DNA of 64,000 nt from Marinobacter sp. EhC06 (GCF_001650915.1 NZ_LXYO01000001.1:1-64000), one strand, 5' to 3'; positions 18,004-27,280 are shown, numbered from the stretch's first letter. Made by a program: numbers and translations. Notes: generated by a model from the letters alone, not told the origin.

Positions 18004-20385
18004 CTATTCACGTGTTTTCAACACTGCCACCAGATCCAGCGCTTTCAGGCGCCACCAGGCAATCACCCCGGAAGCGATTGCCGATACCACCACGACCAGC
18101 GCGGACATGCCAAGGGTCTGGGTGGTTATGGTCAGGGGCACCCGGTACAGCTCGGTTTGCATGGCAGTAACAATCATGAGCGCCAGACCCTGGCCAATCA
18201 GCCAACCGAGCGGAATGCCCAGTAACAGCAATAGCGCAACCTCTCCCAACAATATATGCGCAACCTCATTATGGGTGTACCCCAGCACCCTCAGGCTAGC
18301 CAACTCCCGACCTTTCTCGGCGAGGGAAATCCGGATGGTGTTGTAGACCACCCCGAAGGCAATGATTCCGCCCATCAGGCTGTTAAAAAAGGTGAACGTC
18401 AGGAAGGTTCTCGCCAGGGTGTCATAGAAACTGTCCAGCATGGCCTGGCGGATGCTCAAGCCAAGCACCCCCGGTGTTTCACGAAGGCTGTTGTAGACTT
18501 CCGAAGCCTTGTCGGGCTCCAGGTTTATCATGGCCTGATTGATCAGGGGGCCGTCACCCAGCGCCCGGTTCAGGGCATCCAGATCCATGTAGGCACCGAC
18601 CCCAAGAAACTCGCTGGTAATACCGGCGACCGGAACCATAACCGTTCGCCGGTCACCTTCGAGGAGCTCCAGCTGCAGAACATCTCCTGGCCCAACGCCC
18701 AGCTCTTCAGCCAGATAATCGGTCAATAGCAGCCCCTCCCTGGGGAGCGTGACCGGTTGCAGATCGCTGTCGATGACAAATTGCAGTCTCGCATCGGAGG
18801 GTATTCCGGTGACCGCACTTCGCCACTCCCTGTGGCCAGCAACCAGGCGGGCCGGCACAGAGCGGCGACCCTCCACGTACCGGATCCCGGCTTGCCTCTG
18901 CAAGCCGAACAACGCCGCGCTGTTAACCGGATCAATAAAGGTCGCAGCCAGATCCTGTTGCTGCACCCGTGCAAACTGCGTGTGCACCATCAGGGATACC
19001 GAATCGAACTGGAAGTTACCCACCATCACGATGGCGGTCGCCATGGCGACCCCACTCATGGATAACAGAGTCCGGACCGGGCGACGGGAAAGCTGACGCA
19101 CAATCATTCGGGAGGGCTGGGAGAAGCGGATTCCCGACAGCAGCTTTTCCACTACGGTCACTCGGTACCTGGCGGGGCCTTCGGGCCTCATGGCTTCGGC
19201 GGGCGGCAGGGAGGCCGCCTGTCTGATGGCCCGCCAGGCACCGAGCCAGGCCACCGCGATGGTCAGAATACCCAGTAACAGAAGCCATAGAGGGTCGATA
19301 CGGAACAACAACCCGGGGAATCGGTAGTAATCCATATAGAGCTCCCCCAGTGACCTCCCCAGCCAAAGCCCCAGGGCAAGGCCGGCCAACAAACCGATAA
19401 CCGCAATCACGATGACCAGTTTGCTGTAGTGCCAGGCGATCTGGCGGTTGCTGTAGCCGAAGGCCTTGAGCACGGCAACAATATCCCGCTGGGTGCTTAT
19501 CAGGCGGCCGATCACCACGTTCAGCAGAAACATGGCCACACTCATGAAAATGAGTGGAAACACCGTCGCCATGGTTTTCAGCTGATTCAGCTCGTCACTC
19601 AGGAAGCGATGAGAGAACTGATCATCCCGGCCAAAGGCTCCCGTCGCCCCATAACGGGCCAGGAGTCGGTCCAGGGCATCGACCACAGAGGCAACGGAAT
19701 GCCCCGGTCTGAGTGTTAAAACCAGACTGTTGAATGCGCCCCTCATGTCCATGGCGGATTCCAGGGCCTCCCTGTTCATCCACAGCACACCATACCGCTG
19801 ATAGTCCGGCAGCATGCCACCAGGCGGAATGACGTATATGAACTCCGGTGATTCAACAATGCCGGTCACAGTAAGTGCCTGGCGACGACCATTGATGATT
19901 GCCTGGAACTGATCACCCAGTTCTAACTCGTGCGCTTCGGCAAAGCTTCCGATGATCGCGACTTCCTGGCTGCGACCTGTGCCCGGAAGCCGACCCTGAC
20001 GGATGAACAAGCGATTGACCTCGGGCTGGCCCTCCGGAGGAATAGACACCAATCGGGCCGACACCGGGTCCGGGAAGCCCGGCATTTCCAGTTTTGCAGC
20101 TCCCTCAACTCTCCCCTCGTACCTTGCTATGGCAGGTAATGAACCTATTTCCTTGAGGGCGTGGCGTGGCGCACGTTTAACGGGTGCAAACACATCGGCA
20201 AACTGGTGCTGATCGTAGTACTGGGCTCTGGTCGCCAGTAACGATGAATAGTTCACCAGCGACATCACACAGACACCCACGCCTCCGGCGATCACCAGCG
20301 CAATAGCCAGTACCTGGCCCCGCATCTGCCAGAGCTCGCGCCGTAGCTTGATATTCAGAACCGTGTTCAGACCTTTCGTGGCCAT
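18004..20385 (-). CDS. ABC transporter permease with two FtsX domains
   Basis: 793 residues. The N-terminal helix (GQVLAIALVIAGGVGVCVM) leads to a periplasmic domain, then a first FtsX-like membrane block (about 265-395), another periplasmic domain and a second FtsX block ending at the C-terminus (LALMIVTAM, then GMSALVVVVSAIASGVIAWW). This doubled MacB/LolCE-like layout fits a mechanotransmission exporter or lipoprotein/lipid extractor. It follows the ATPase by 20 bp and precedes the adaptor, so the three gene products probably form one complex. Confidence 0.88.
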   Translation of the reverse strand: MATKGLNTVLNIKLRRELWQMRGQVLAIALVIAGGVGVCVMSLVNYSSLLATRAQYYDQHQFADVFAPVKRAPRHALKEIGSLPAIARYEGRVEGAAKLEMPGFPDPVSARLVSIPPEGQPEVNRLFIRQGRLPGTGRSQEVAIIGSFAEAHELELGDQFQAIINGRRQALTVTGIVESPEFIYVIPPGGMLPDYQRYGVLWMNREALESAMDMRGAFNSLVLTLRPGHSVASVVDALDRLLARYGATGAFGRDDQFSHRFLSDELNQLKTMATVFPLIFMSVAMFLLNVVIGRLISTQRDIVAVLKAFGYSNRQIAWHYSKLVIVIAVIGLLAGLALGLWLGRSLGELYMDYYRFPGLLFRIDPLWLLLLGILTIAVAWLGAWRAIRQAASLPPAEAMRPEGPARYRVTVVEKLLSGIRFSQPSRMIVRQLSRRPVRTLLSMSGVAMATAIVMVGNFQFDSVSLMVHTQFARVQQQDLAATFIDPVNSAALFGLQRQAGIRYVEGRRSVPARLVAGHREWRSAVTGIPSDARLQFVIDSDLQPVTLPREGLLLTDYLAEELGVGPGDVLQLELLEGDRRTVMVPVAGITSEFLGVGAYMDLDALNRALGDGPLINQAMINLEPDKASEVYNSLRETPGVLGLSIRQAMLDSFYDTLARTFLTFTFFNSLMGGIIAFGVVYNTIRISLAEKGRELASLRVLGYTHNEVAHILLGEVALLLLLGIPLGWLIGQGLALMIVTAMQTELYRVPLTITTQTLGMSALVVVVSAIASGVIAWWRLKALDLVAVLKTRE

Positions 20386-20405
20386 TTTTCTTCCATTTGG
20401 CCCCG

Positions 20406-21137
20406 TTACCAGGACAGCGTCCTGGGATCCTGGCGACGTTCGTTATGACGCTCACCACTGATATTGCCGTCGGAGAGCGTGATTACACGATCCCCCATGC
20501 CAGCGATGGAGGCATTATGGGTGATAATAACGGTGGTGGTGCCCGTTTCCCGGTTGGCTTTTTCCAGAGCTTCAAGAACCAGCACACCAGTGGCCGAATC
20601 CAGAGCGCCGGTCGGCTCATCGCAAAGAAGTACTTCCGGTCGTTTGGCAATGGCCCTGGCGATGGCAACCCGTTGCTGTTCACCACCGGAAAGCTGGGCG
20701 GGAAAATGGTCGATACGGCTCTTCAATCCAACCAGCTCAAGAGCTTCTTCGGGAGACATCGGATCGGATGCAATCTCGGTGACTGCCGCAACATTTTCCC
20801 GCGCCGTCAGGCTTGGAATGAGATTGTAAAACTGGAACACAAAGCCAACATGCTCACGCCGGTAACGGGTCAGTTCGCGGTCTCCGGCTGCACTGAGATC
20901 GATATCCCGATACCGGACCTCACCGGAGGATGGCACATCCAGCCCGCCAAGAATGTTCAGAAGTGTGGATTTGCCCGAGCCGGAAGCGCCCAGCATGACG
21001 ACCAGTTCGCCGCCATGGAGATCCAGATCCACCCCACGGAGCGCATGAACCTGAACTTCTCCCTGATCATAGGTTTTCGTAAGGCCCCGGGTCTGGAATA
21101 CCGCGGAGCCGCTCCTGGCTGCCTTTCCTGGCTCCAT
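20406..21137 (-). CDS. ABC transporter ATPase, LolD/MacB type
   Basis: 243 residues. Walker [10 protein letters not shown] (about 51-59), Q-loop [13 protein letters not shown], signature [15 protein letters not shown] and Walker [13 protein letters not shown] are all intact, and the PTGALD ending is usual for the MacB/LolD/FtsE group. It would power the permease encoded just downstream. The start lies seven bases beyond the stop of a DksA-like gene, and this close spacing makes a common transcript likely. Confidence 0.92.
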   Translation of the reverse strand: MEPGKAARSGSAVFQTRGLTKTYDQGEVQVHALRGVDLDLHGGELVVMLGASGSGKSTLLNILGGLDVPSSGEVRYRDIDLSAAGDRELTRYRREHVGFVFQFYNLIPSLTARENVAAVTEIASDPMSPEEALELVGLKSRIDHFPAQLSGGEQQRVAIARAIAKRPEVLLCDEPTGALDSATGVLVLEALEKANRETGTTTVIITHNASIAGMGDRVITLSDGNISGERHNERRQDPRTLSW

Positions 21138-21144
21138 GGGTCAG

Positions 21145-21465
21145 TCAGTCTTCGGCACAGTCCACGCAAACCGTGGTGTAAGGCAGCACCTGCAAACGGC
21201 GGGGGTCGATGGCCTCGCCGCAGGATTCGCATTCGTCGCCAACACCGCTCTCTATCCGCGCAAGCGCGTGTTCAATCTGAGCGAGTTCGGCACGGGTTTC
21301 CGTTTCAAGCGAGTCGACCACCTCGTCATTCTGGGTCTGGGTAGCCTGCTCCTCGAAATCCTTGTCCAGCGCGCCACCCTCTCGATGCTGGTGAGCTTCA
21401 TAACGGGAAAGCCTGGCCGTCAGGTCTGCCCTCAGTGTTTCAAGTTCGGATTTCCGGTCAGTCAT
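21145..21465 (-). CDS. TraR/DksA-family zinc-finger protein
   Basis: 106 residues. A helical N-terminal half leads to a C-terminal C4 zinc finger: CESCGEAIDPRRLQVLPYT then CVDCAED. Family members bind the secondary channel of RNA polymerase and alter initiation, but this copy is shorter than DksA (151) and lacks its full coiled coil with the usual DxxDxA tip, so it may be a zinc-binding paralogue of another role. I chose ATG 21465, which has GGAGG eight bases upstream, over a longer frame. It is first in the ABC exporter operon. Confidence 0.85.
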   Translation of the reverse strand: MTDRKSELETLRADLTARLSRYEAHQHREGGALDKDFEEQATQTQNDEVVDSLETETRAELAQIEHALARIESGVGDECESCGEAIDPRRLQVLPYTTVCVDCAED

Positions 21466-21608
21466 GTGGCGCCTCCTGCCTTGCCTGGAAAACATGTTCC
21501 TACAGTAAAGCATAAGCTGAACCCGGGATTGATGCTTGTCAAAATTGCGTCATGCGGAGTGAGGCAGAATAGAGACCCATCAAACCTGTATGCAAAGGAG
21601 TTGTGACT

Positions 21609-21941
21609 ATGAACACCGAGCTTTTCGAGAAAGCGACGCGACTGAATGAAACCCTGTTTGAGCAGGTAGGCAAGGCTGCCGAAATGCAGATGAACGCCTT
21701 CCGCCGCTATGCCGATGTCACCATGGAGCAGGCTAAAAAGGTGTCTGAAGTTCGTGATCTGGAGGGCCTGAAAAGCCTTACCGGTGATCAGGCGGAAACC
21801 CTGAAATCCCTGAGCGAGCAGTTCACGGCAGACTGGAAAGCCTGGCAGGATTATTTCAACGAGAGCCGGGAGCAGATTCAGAAGGTGTTCGAAAAAACGC
21901 CGGAAGAAACCACCAAAGCCAGCCCGAAAGCTGCCAAATAA
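21609..21941 (+). CDS. Phasin family protein
   Basis: 110 residues, almost entirely helical and charged, with the phasin_2-type pattern (LFEQVGKAAEMQMNAFRRYA, then GLKSLTGDQAETLKSLSEQF). Phasins coat polyhydroxyalkanoate granules and limit their coalescence. The ATG at 21609 is eight bases from AAGGAG; a GTG two codons earlier is too close to that site. phaC begins nine bases after the stop, so the two genes should share a transcript. The C-terminal tail (EETTKASPKAAK) is Lys/Ala-rich as in other phasins. Confidence 0.88.
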   Translation: MNTELFEKATRLNETLFEQVGKAAEMQMNAFRRYADVTMEQAKKVSEVRDLEGLKSLTGDQAETLKSLSEQFTADWKAWQDYFNESREQIQKVFEKTPEETTKASPKAAK

Positions 21942-21950
21942 GGGATAGCC

Positions 21951-23753
21951 ATGTTCGGTCTGGATACGCTCGGGAAAGCTGTTGGTCAGCTCGTCAACGG
22001 TTTCGAAACCAACGTCCGTCAGGGGCAGCAGCAATTGGAGAAATTGCTGGGCGACGCTGGCGTCCTGGATGATGCAACGCTCTCCACGATGACGGAAATG
22101 TCCGATGCCTACCGTACGATGGCAGAGGACCTGCTACTCCACCCGCTCCGGTTCGCCGGTGCGGAACTGGATCTGGCTCGCAAACATGCCGCGTTGGGGT
22201 ATTACACCCTCGCCCGGCTGGTGGGCAAGGATAATAAGCCCGTTGTCGAACCTGAGCCCGACGACCGGCGTTTCCAAGCCGAGGACTGGCACAAGCATCT
22301 GCCTTTTGATGTTCTCCACCAGGCGTACCTGATCAACTCCCGCACGTTCCTGAACTGGGTAGCCGGCATGGAGGGCATGCCCCAAGCCGGACGGGACCAG
22401 ATGCTTTTTTATGCCCGGCAACTGACCAGTGCGCTGTCACCCTCTAATTTCCCTGCCACGAACCCGGAAGTGCTCCGGATTACCTGGGAACGCAAAGGGA
22501 TGAACCTGATCGACGGTGGTCGCCAGCTGATCGAAGATCTGCGCCAGAACCCGTCCCTGTTCAATGTTGGAATGACCGATCGCTCCGCCTTCGAGGTAGG
22601 GCGTAACCTGGCCACCACCCCGGGCAAGGTGGTGTTCCAGAACGAACTGATGCAGTTGATCCAGTACTCGCCGACGACAGACACCGTCAACAAGCGCCCC
22701 TTGCTGATTGTTCCGCCCTGGATCAACAAGTATTACATCCTGGACCTGACCTCCAGAAACTCCTTTATCCAGTGGTTGGTTGACCAGGGACAGACCGTAT
22801 TTATTATTTCCTGGCGCAATCCTGGCCCTTCCATGCGTGACAAAGGCTGGGAAGACTACATGGAACTCGGGCCACTGGCTGCCATGGATGCCGTTACCGA
22901 AGCCACCGGCGAAGAACAGATGAATCTGATCGGTTATTGCATCGGTGGCACATTGCTGGGCTCAACGCTGGCCTGGCTCAAGAAAAAAGGCCGTAATCCA
23001 GTAGCCAGTGCTACCTATCTGACTACCCTGCTGGACTTCTCGGACCCTGGCGGAATCGGTGTCTTCATCAACGATCACTCGATCCGGGGCATTGAGAAAA
23101 TGCTGGAGCGCAAGGGCTACCTTGACGGTCGCGCCATGGCGTTCACCTTTAACCTGCTGCGGGAAAACGAACTGTTCTGGTCGTTCTGGACCAATAACTA
23201 CCTGAAAGGCCAGAAACCGGCGGCTTTTGACCTGCTGTACTGGAACACCGATGGCACCAACCTGCCGGCCCGGATGCACAGTTTCTACCTGCGCCAGATG
23301 TACCTGAATAACCGGCTGGTGCAGCCAGACTCCCTGAGTCTGCTCGGTGAGTCCATCAATCTGTCCGAGATCGAGGTGCCCTCATTCTTCCTGTCCGCCC
23401 GACAGGATCACATCGCCAAATGGAAAACCACTTACAAGGGAGCACTGGCCCACGGTGGCGATGTCCGCTTTGTGCTGTCTGGCTCTGGCCACATCGCCGG
23501 GGTGATCAACCCGCCCTACAAGGAAAAGTACGGCTACTGGACCAATGACACACTGGTGCCGGATGCAGACACCTGGTTCGAGCAATCCGAACACCATCCC
23601 GGATCCTGGTGGCCCCACTGGCTTGAGTGGATTGCGCGTTTCTCGGACGGTGACGTACCCGCTCGTATCCCGGGCGAAGGGAAATTGCCTGCAATCGAGA
23701 ACGCACCGGGTAGCTACGTCAAAGTCAAAGCTGCAGAGGCAGTTAAGCAGTAG
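21951..23753 (+). CDS. phaC: Class I poly(3-hydroxyalkanoate) polymerase PhaC
   Basis: 600 residues, the length of class I synthases. The N-terminal PhaC_N domain precedes an alpha/beta hydrolase core with the lipase-like box GYCIGG (Cys about 329), followed by the catalytic Asp in SARQDHIAKW (about 485) and His in GSGHIAGVINPP (about 513). The enzyme polymerises 3-hydroxyacyl-CoA at the granule surface. It is directly downstream of a phasin gene. phaA and phaB are not in this window, so monomer supply must be encoded elsewhere. Confidence 0.95.
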   Translation: MFGLDTLGKAVGQLVNGFETNVRQGQQQLEKLLGDAGVLDDATLSTMTEMSDAYRTMAEDLLLHPLRFAGAELDLARKHAALGYYTLARLVGKDNKPVVEPEPDDRRFQAEDWHKHLPFDVLHQAYLINSRTFLNWVAGMEGMPQAGRDQMLFYARQLTSALSPSNFPATNPEVLRITWERKGMNLIDGGRQLIEDLRQNPSLFNVGMTDRSAFEVGRNLATTPGKVVFQNELMQLIQYSPTTDTVNKRPLLIVPPWINKYYILDLTSRNSFIQWLVDQGQTVFIISWRNPGPSMRDKGWEDYMELGPLAAMDAVTEATGEEQMNLIGYCIGGTLLGSTLAWLKKKGRNPVASATYLTTLLDFSDPGGIGVFINDHSIRGIEKMLERKGYLDGRAMAFTFNLLRENELFWSFWTNNYLKGQKPAAFDLLYWNTDGTNLPARMHSFYLRQMYLNNRLVQPDSLSLLGESINLSEIEVPSFFLSARQDHIAKWKTTYKGALAHGGDVRFVLSGSGHIAGVINPPYKEKYGYWTNDTLVPDADTWFEQSEHHPGSWWPHWLEWIARFSDGDVPARIPGEGKLPAIENAPGSYVKVKAAEAVKQ

Positions 23754-23852
23754 ACTTTTGGGTGGCTCGCGCTCCTGCCGGCCACCGCTTCTCGCCCCGC
23801 ACCCGCCGTTGTGGCACTATTGCCCGCTCGATGACTGGCGGAGAAGCACCCG

Positions 23853-25217
23853 ATGTTTTATACCACCCTCGCGGCGATTGCGGTCGCCATGATTCTGTTC
23901 GCCTGGCTGGGACTCAGAGCCCGGCTCGCAGACGGCGGTCTGGATGATTACGTAACGGCACGGAACAGTCAGGGAGCCAGGGCTTTGGGGCTTTCTTTCC
24001 TGGCCTCCGGGATGGGCGGCTGGATCCTGTTTGCCCCGCCGGAAGTAGGCGCGCTGGTCGGCCCGCTGGCACTGGCAGGCTATGCCCTAGGTGCCGCTCT
24101 GCCATTCATTGTGTTCGCCTTCTGTGGACCCGCCATCCGCCGCTTCCTGCCCGAGGGGCGCAGCATCGGCGAGTTTGCCAACGCCTGCTATGGCAATGGC
24201 GTGCGCCGCTATGTCTCGATGATCTCAGTACTTTACATGCTCTGCTTCCTGACCGCCGAGCTCACTGCCATCGGCGCCATTACCTCGCTGCTCTCCGGCA
24301 TTGACGGTGGCGTCGTGGTCATTGGAGTTGCGGTTACCACGCTGGTATACACGGCTGTCGGTGGCCTCCGGGCAAGTATCGTTACCGATCAATGGCAGGC
24401 ATTATTGCTGATCGGCCTGCTGGCGATTGTCAGTTTCGTCGCGCTTGGCAAACTCCCGGACGCAGCTCCCGCAGCCTTGCCCGACATCCCGACCTCTGGG
24501 GCCCTCAGCGTGGCGCTGACTCTGGTGATCGCCGTCACCGCCGCCAACCTGTTCCATCAGGGATACTGGCAGCGGTTGTGGTCAGCCCGCGACACCGATG
24601 CCCTCAGCCGTGGAGCACTGCTCGGCGGCGTAGTTACCATCGGCGTTGTCGCCGTTGTGGGCGGGTTAGGAATCCTGGCGGCCCTGAGTGGCGCGGACCT
24701 TGGCAATCCTCCGATTCCGTTCTTTGCCTTGCTGGCCGATGCCCCGGCCTGGCTGGCTTTGCCGGCCCTTATTCTGGCCATCACCCTGGTCGCTTCCTCG
24801 GTGGATACCCTGCAGAATGCGCTCGCATCCCTGGCGGTTACCGAAAAACAGGGCCTTTCCATTGTCAGTGCCCGATGGTTCACAGTGCTGCTGATGATTC
24901 CGGTGGTTCTGGTAGCCCTTCAGGGCATTTCCGTGCTCCGGCTGTTCCTGATCGCCGACCTGCTGTGTGCCACGGCGGTACTGCCTGTGCTGATGGGACT
25001 CTGGGGGAAAATGACCACCCGGGCGGCCATTCTGGGCTGTCTGGCAGGGCTTTTCGGGGCGATTCTGCCCGGCTGGATGTCCGGAGGCAGTTTGATGGCC
25101 GGCCTGGAAGCTGCGAGTTTCCCCGGCAGCATTCCAACCCTGATGCCATTCGTGGGTGCCCTTGCAGGCTCTGGTTTGGTCAGTCTCGCAATCGCAGTTG
25201 CGGCCCCGAAACGCTAG
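23853..25217 (+). CDS. Sodium:solute symporter (SSS family)
   Basis: 454 residues with about 12-13 helices of the LeuT-fold SSS family: FLASGMGGWILFAPPEVGAL in the first core helix, RSIGEFANACYG after it, and LYMLCFLTAELTAIGAI further on. The substrate cannot be assigned; the protein is shorter than proline or acetate permeases and lacks their long C-terminal extension. The start has GGAG nine bases upstream. It is 99 bp after phaC and probably separately expressed; the gap contains only a short GGTGGC/GCCACC inverted repeat. Confidence 0.87.
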   Translation: MFYTTLAAIAVAMILFAWLGLRARLADGGLDDYVTARNSQGARALGLSFLASGMGGWILFAPPEVGALVGPLALAGYALGAALPFIVFAFCGPAIRRFLPEGRSIGEFANACYGNGVRRYVSMISVLYMLCFLTAELTAIGAITSLLSGIDGGVVVIGVAVTTLVYTAVGGLRASIVTDQWQALLLIGLLAIVSFVALGKLPDAAPAALPDIPTSGALSVALTLVIAVTAANLFHQGYWQRLWSARDTDALSRGALLGGVVTIGVVAVVGGLGILAALSGADLGNPPIPFFALLADAPAWLALPALILAITLVASSVDTLQNALASLAVTEKQGLSIVSARWFTVLLMIPVVLVALQGISVLRLFLIADLLCATAVLPVLMGLWGKMTTRAAILGCLAGLFGAILPGWMSGGSLMAGLEAASFPGSIPTLMPFVGALAGSGLVSLAIAVAAPKR

Positions 25218-25227
25218 CAAGACGCTG

Positions 25228-25255
25228 TGCTGTCCAGTTGGTTAACTGGACAGCA
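25228..25255. terminator. Perfect 12-bp hairpin between convergent symporter and AgmX/TonB genes
   Basis: TGCTGTCCAGTT pairs exactly with AACTGGACAGCA around a GGTT loop. It starts 11 bases after the symporter stop and covers the stop codon of the minus-strand AgmX/TonB gene. There is no T-run on either side, so it may act as a bidirectional 3' end or an RNA stabiliser rather than a classical terminator. Confidence 0.55.
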
Positions 25256-26240
25256 ATTCAATCGGATAACGGATCTTGGTCTGGTCGACGCCCGGCCGGG
25301 CCCCGAAATCCACCAGCCTCAGACGATTACAGATCTTGTTCTCCAGTGCCGGTTCGTTGAGGGTGGACTCCACGACTGAACAACTGGATACCGCACCGTT
25401 GGGCTCAATCACCAGCTCCGGCGTGATACTCCCCTGAAGCGAAGGCTTCCGTCGCAGCTCCCGGTTGTAGATGCTGTAGATCGCGGACTTGTTGGCGTCC
25501 ATGGTCCGGCGCAACTCCTCCTTGCTCCGGGTTCTGGCAGCGGTTTCCTGCCGTTCATTGCGGGCTGCCTCTTTGACTGCAGCAACCCGTTCGGCTTCCG
25601 CAACTTCCGCGCGCTGGCGCTCAGCCAGGGCGACCTGACCGGCCTCCCGATTGAGCACTTCCTCGTTCACGCCACTGCTCTTGGCACTCGCGGTAGCGCG
25701 GGAGGCCAGCGTATCACCGGTTTTGCGAGCAATAGGCTCAGCTGTATTGGCAACCGGGCCATCCAGCTTGACCGACTCCGCCAGCGAGCTGAGCTTTTTC
25801 AGTTCGTTCCCCATTGCCAGAATACCGGTATTCTTTGCCTTTTCCCGCGCCTTGGCGACTTCCTCGGGCTTGGGTTCCGGCTTTGGCTCTGGTTTTTCCG
25901 CTACTTCTGGTTCAGGTTCAGGCTCCGGTTCCGCAACCACCGGTTCGGGCACAGGCTCCGGTTCGGGTTCTGGCTTAGCCTGCTCCACCGGCTTTTCCTC
26001 AGGTTTCGGCGGCTCGGGTTCAGGCAGTACCGGTTTTGGCGGCTCTTTCTTCTCAATGATCAGTTTTGCCAGCTGTGGCGGCAACGCCTCCTGTTCCTGC
26101 CTGTCCCGCTCAGGTAGTTCTATCCAGCTGACATAGCCTGCGAACGCAAGGAACAGCGGCACCACCACAACGGCCGCAGCCAGCAGACGTTTCCGCTCAC
26201 CGCGCTCCTGATTCCAGGGCAATCCGTACCGATAATCCAT
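25242..26240 (-). CDS. TonB-like energy transducer with AgmX/PglI C-terminal domain
   Basis: 332 residues: a short cytoplasmic N-terminus, one membrane helix (LLAAAVVVVPLFLAFAGYVSW), a Pro/Glu/Lys-rich extended segment (about 60-130) able to span the periplasm, a charged helical coiled region (about 130-240), and a C-terminal domain that looks like AgmX/PglI (IYNRELRRKPSLQGSI, then LVIEPNGAVSSCSVV), with two cysteines. AgmX (GltJ) belongs to the Myxococcus gliding machine. The gene is last in a motor set ExbB-ExbD-ExbD-TonB, five bases after the second exbD. It should carry proton-motive-force energy from the inner membrane to an outer partner. Confidence 0.82.
   Translation of the reverse strand: MDYRYGLPWNQERGERKRLLAAAVVVVPLFLAFAGYVSWIELPERDRQEQEALPPQLAKLIIEKKEPPKPVLPEPEPPKPEEKPVEQAKPEPEPEPVPEPVVAEPEPEPEPEVAEKPEPKPEPKPEEVAKAREKAKNTGILAMGNELKKLSSLAESVKLDGPVANTAEPIARKTGDTLASRATASAKSSGVNEEVLNREAGQVALAERQRAEVAEAERVAAVKEAARNERQETAARTRSKEELRRTMDANKSAIYSIYNRELRRKPSLQGSITPELVIEPNGAVSSCSVVESTLNEPALENKICNRLRLVDFGARPGVDQTKIRYPIELLSS
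25865..26050 (-). repeat. Low-complexity Pro-Glu-Lys coding repeat in the TonB-like gene
   Basis: Irregular tandem copies of a hexanucleotide coding for Glu-Pro or Lys-Pro (the plus strand reads GGTTCC, GGTTCG and GGCTCC variants) give runs such as KPEPEPEPVPEPV. It forms the stiff periplasmic spacer of TonB-type proteins and could vary in length by slippage. Confidence 0.6.
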
Positions 26241-26245
26241 AATGG

Positions 26246-26746
26246 TCAGGCTCCCTGTTCCGTACGCTGATTAACCGCCAGGGAAATGCTGGCATAACCG
26301 GCGTCCACACAGGTGGACATGATTTTCTTGAGCAGCTCGTAAGGCAGTTCCCGATCCGCAAGAATGGTAATTGGGCGGCCAGCATCCGGTGCAGGCGCCG
26401 ACGAACGGCTGGCCTGGTAGTCAAGCTCCTGTTTCAGGGAGGGCTCAACCTGCCCGTCGAAGGTCTGGAAAGCGTCGCGTTTTACCACCAGTCGCCCGTT
26501 CACCAGGATGTCCCTGTCGGTTACGGTCAACGCTAAAACATCACCCGGGGGTTGTTGGGCAGTGGAATCCGGCAGTTTGATGGTGCTGTTCTGGTTCAAT
26601 ACCTGTACGTCAGAGGAGGAGTTCACCATCAGGAAGAACACAAGGATGGTGAAGATATCCATCAACGAGACCAGGTTCATCTTTCCCTGGCTCTTGTTGC
26701 GTCGATAGTGGCGCTTCAGACGACGGGCTTTCGCGGATTCTTTCAT
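26246..26746 (-). CDS. ExbD/TolR family proton-channel subunit (with canonical Asp)
   Basis: 166 residues. A basic N-terminus leads into one membrane helix, MNLVSLMDIFTILVFFLMVN, in which Asp30 matches the protonatable Asp of ExbD (D25) and TolR (D23). A periplasmic domain of about 110 residues follows. It overlaps the preceding exbD by four bases and is five bases from the TonB-like gene. With the ExbB-type protein it should form a proton-driven motor. This is the member of the ExbD pair that can carry protons. Confidence 0.88.
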   Translation of the reverse strand: MKESAKARRLKRHYRRNKSQGKMNLVSLMDIFTILVFFLMVNSSSDVQVLNQNSTIKLPDSTAQQPPGDVLALTVTDRDILVNGRLVVKRDAFQTFDGQVEPSLKQELDYQASRSSAPAPDAGRPITILADRELPYELLKKIMSTCVDAGYASISLAVNQRTEQGA

Positions 26747-27255
26747 GAACTCACCTCCGCGGATCCAGAAGTCTTAACAGGAGCATCACCAAGCGAGATC
26801 TCAGGGAACAGTTCTGCCTCAACAACGCTGCCAGCCACGACAGCTTCGTAGGAGCGCACTGTGTCCATCACGGAGACCAGGGACTGATACGAGGTTTGCC
26901 GGGACGGCATGATGATCACATCCTTTTTGTCCGGCACCCGACTCTTGATTTCCTTCATGACATCCTTGAGCAGAACGAAATCATACTCGCCCTCGCGCTG
27001 GGGGATGTTCTTGATAACGCCGCCCTGGTTATCCGCAACGACCAGGCGATCCTCATAGATCACCACCTGGATCTGGAGCTCTTCCGCCTGCTCGGCCGAA
27101 AGGCTCTCACCGGTAGGGAAGTTCAGTTCCAGAACGCTGGTGTGGGCGAACACCATATTCAGCAGCAGTACCGGCACCAGCACAATCATGAGATTCATGA
27201 AGGGCGTGATGTCGAGATCGGCCTCACTTTGTAGGCGACGATGTTTCCGTCTCAT
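26743..27255 (-). CDS. ExbD/TolR family subunit lacking the membrane Asp
   Basis: 170 residues. The helix reads DITPFMNLMIVLVPVLLLNM. Aligned by eye to ExbD (NVTPFIDVMLVLLIIFMV), the essential Asp is Asn21. The rest of the ExbD layout is intact: basic N-terminus, TPF motif, single helix, periplasmic domain with DKKDVIIMPSRQTSYQSLV. It is 25 bp after exbB and overlaps the second exbD by four bases. The Asn suggests a structural or regulatory partner to the Asp-bearing subunit, as in two-ExbD motors. Confidence 0.85.
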   Translation of the reverse strand: MRRKHRRLQSEADLDITPFMNLMIVLVPVLLLNMVFAHTSVLELNFPTGESLSAEQAEELQIQVVIYEDRLVVADNQGGVIKNIPQREGEYDFVLLKDVMKEIKSRVPDKKDVIIMPSRQTSYQSLVSVMDTVRSYEAVVAGSVVEAELFPEISLGDAPVKTSGSAEVSS

Positions 27256-27280
27256 GGCCTGACATCCTTCTGGCTGGTTA

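Noticed and set aside
21514..21608. Promoter for phasin-phaC using TTGTCA near 21538
   Set aside because: No -10-like hexamer at 16-18 bases; not strong enough to call.
23761..23786. GGTGGC/GCCACC inverted repeat after phaC as a terminator
   Set aside because: Six-base stem, 14-base loop and no T-run.
25651..26136. Plus-strand frame coding a Ser/Gly-rich 161-residue product
   Set aside because: It is the complement of the Pro-Glu-rich TonB arm; the composition follows from that repeat.
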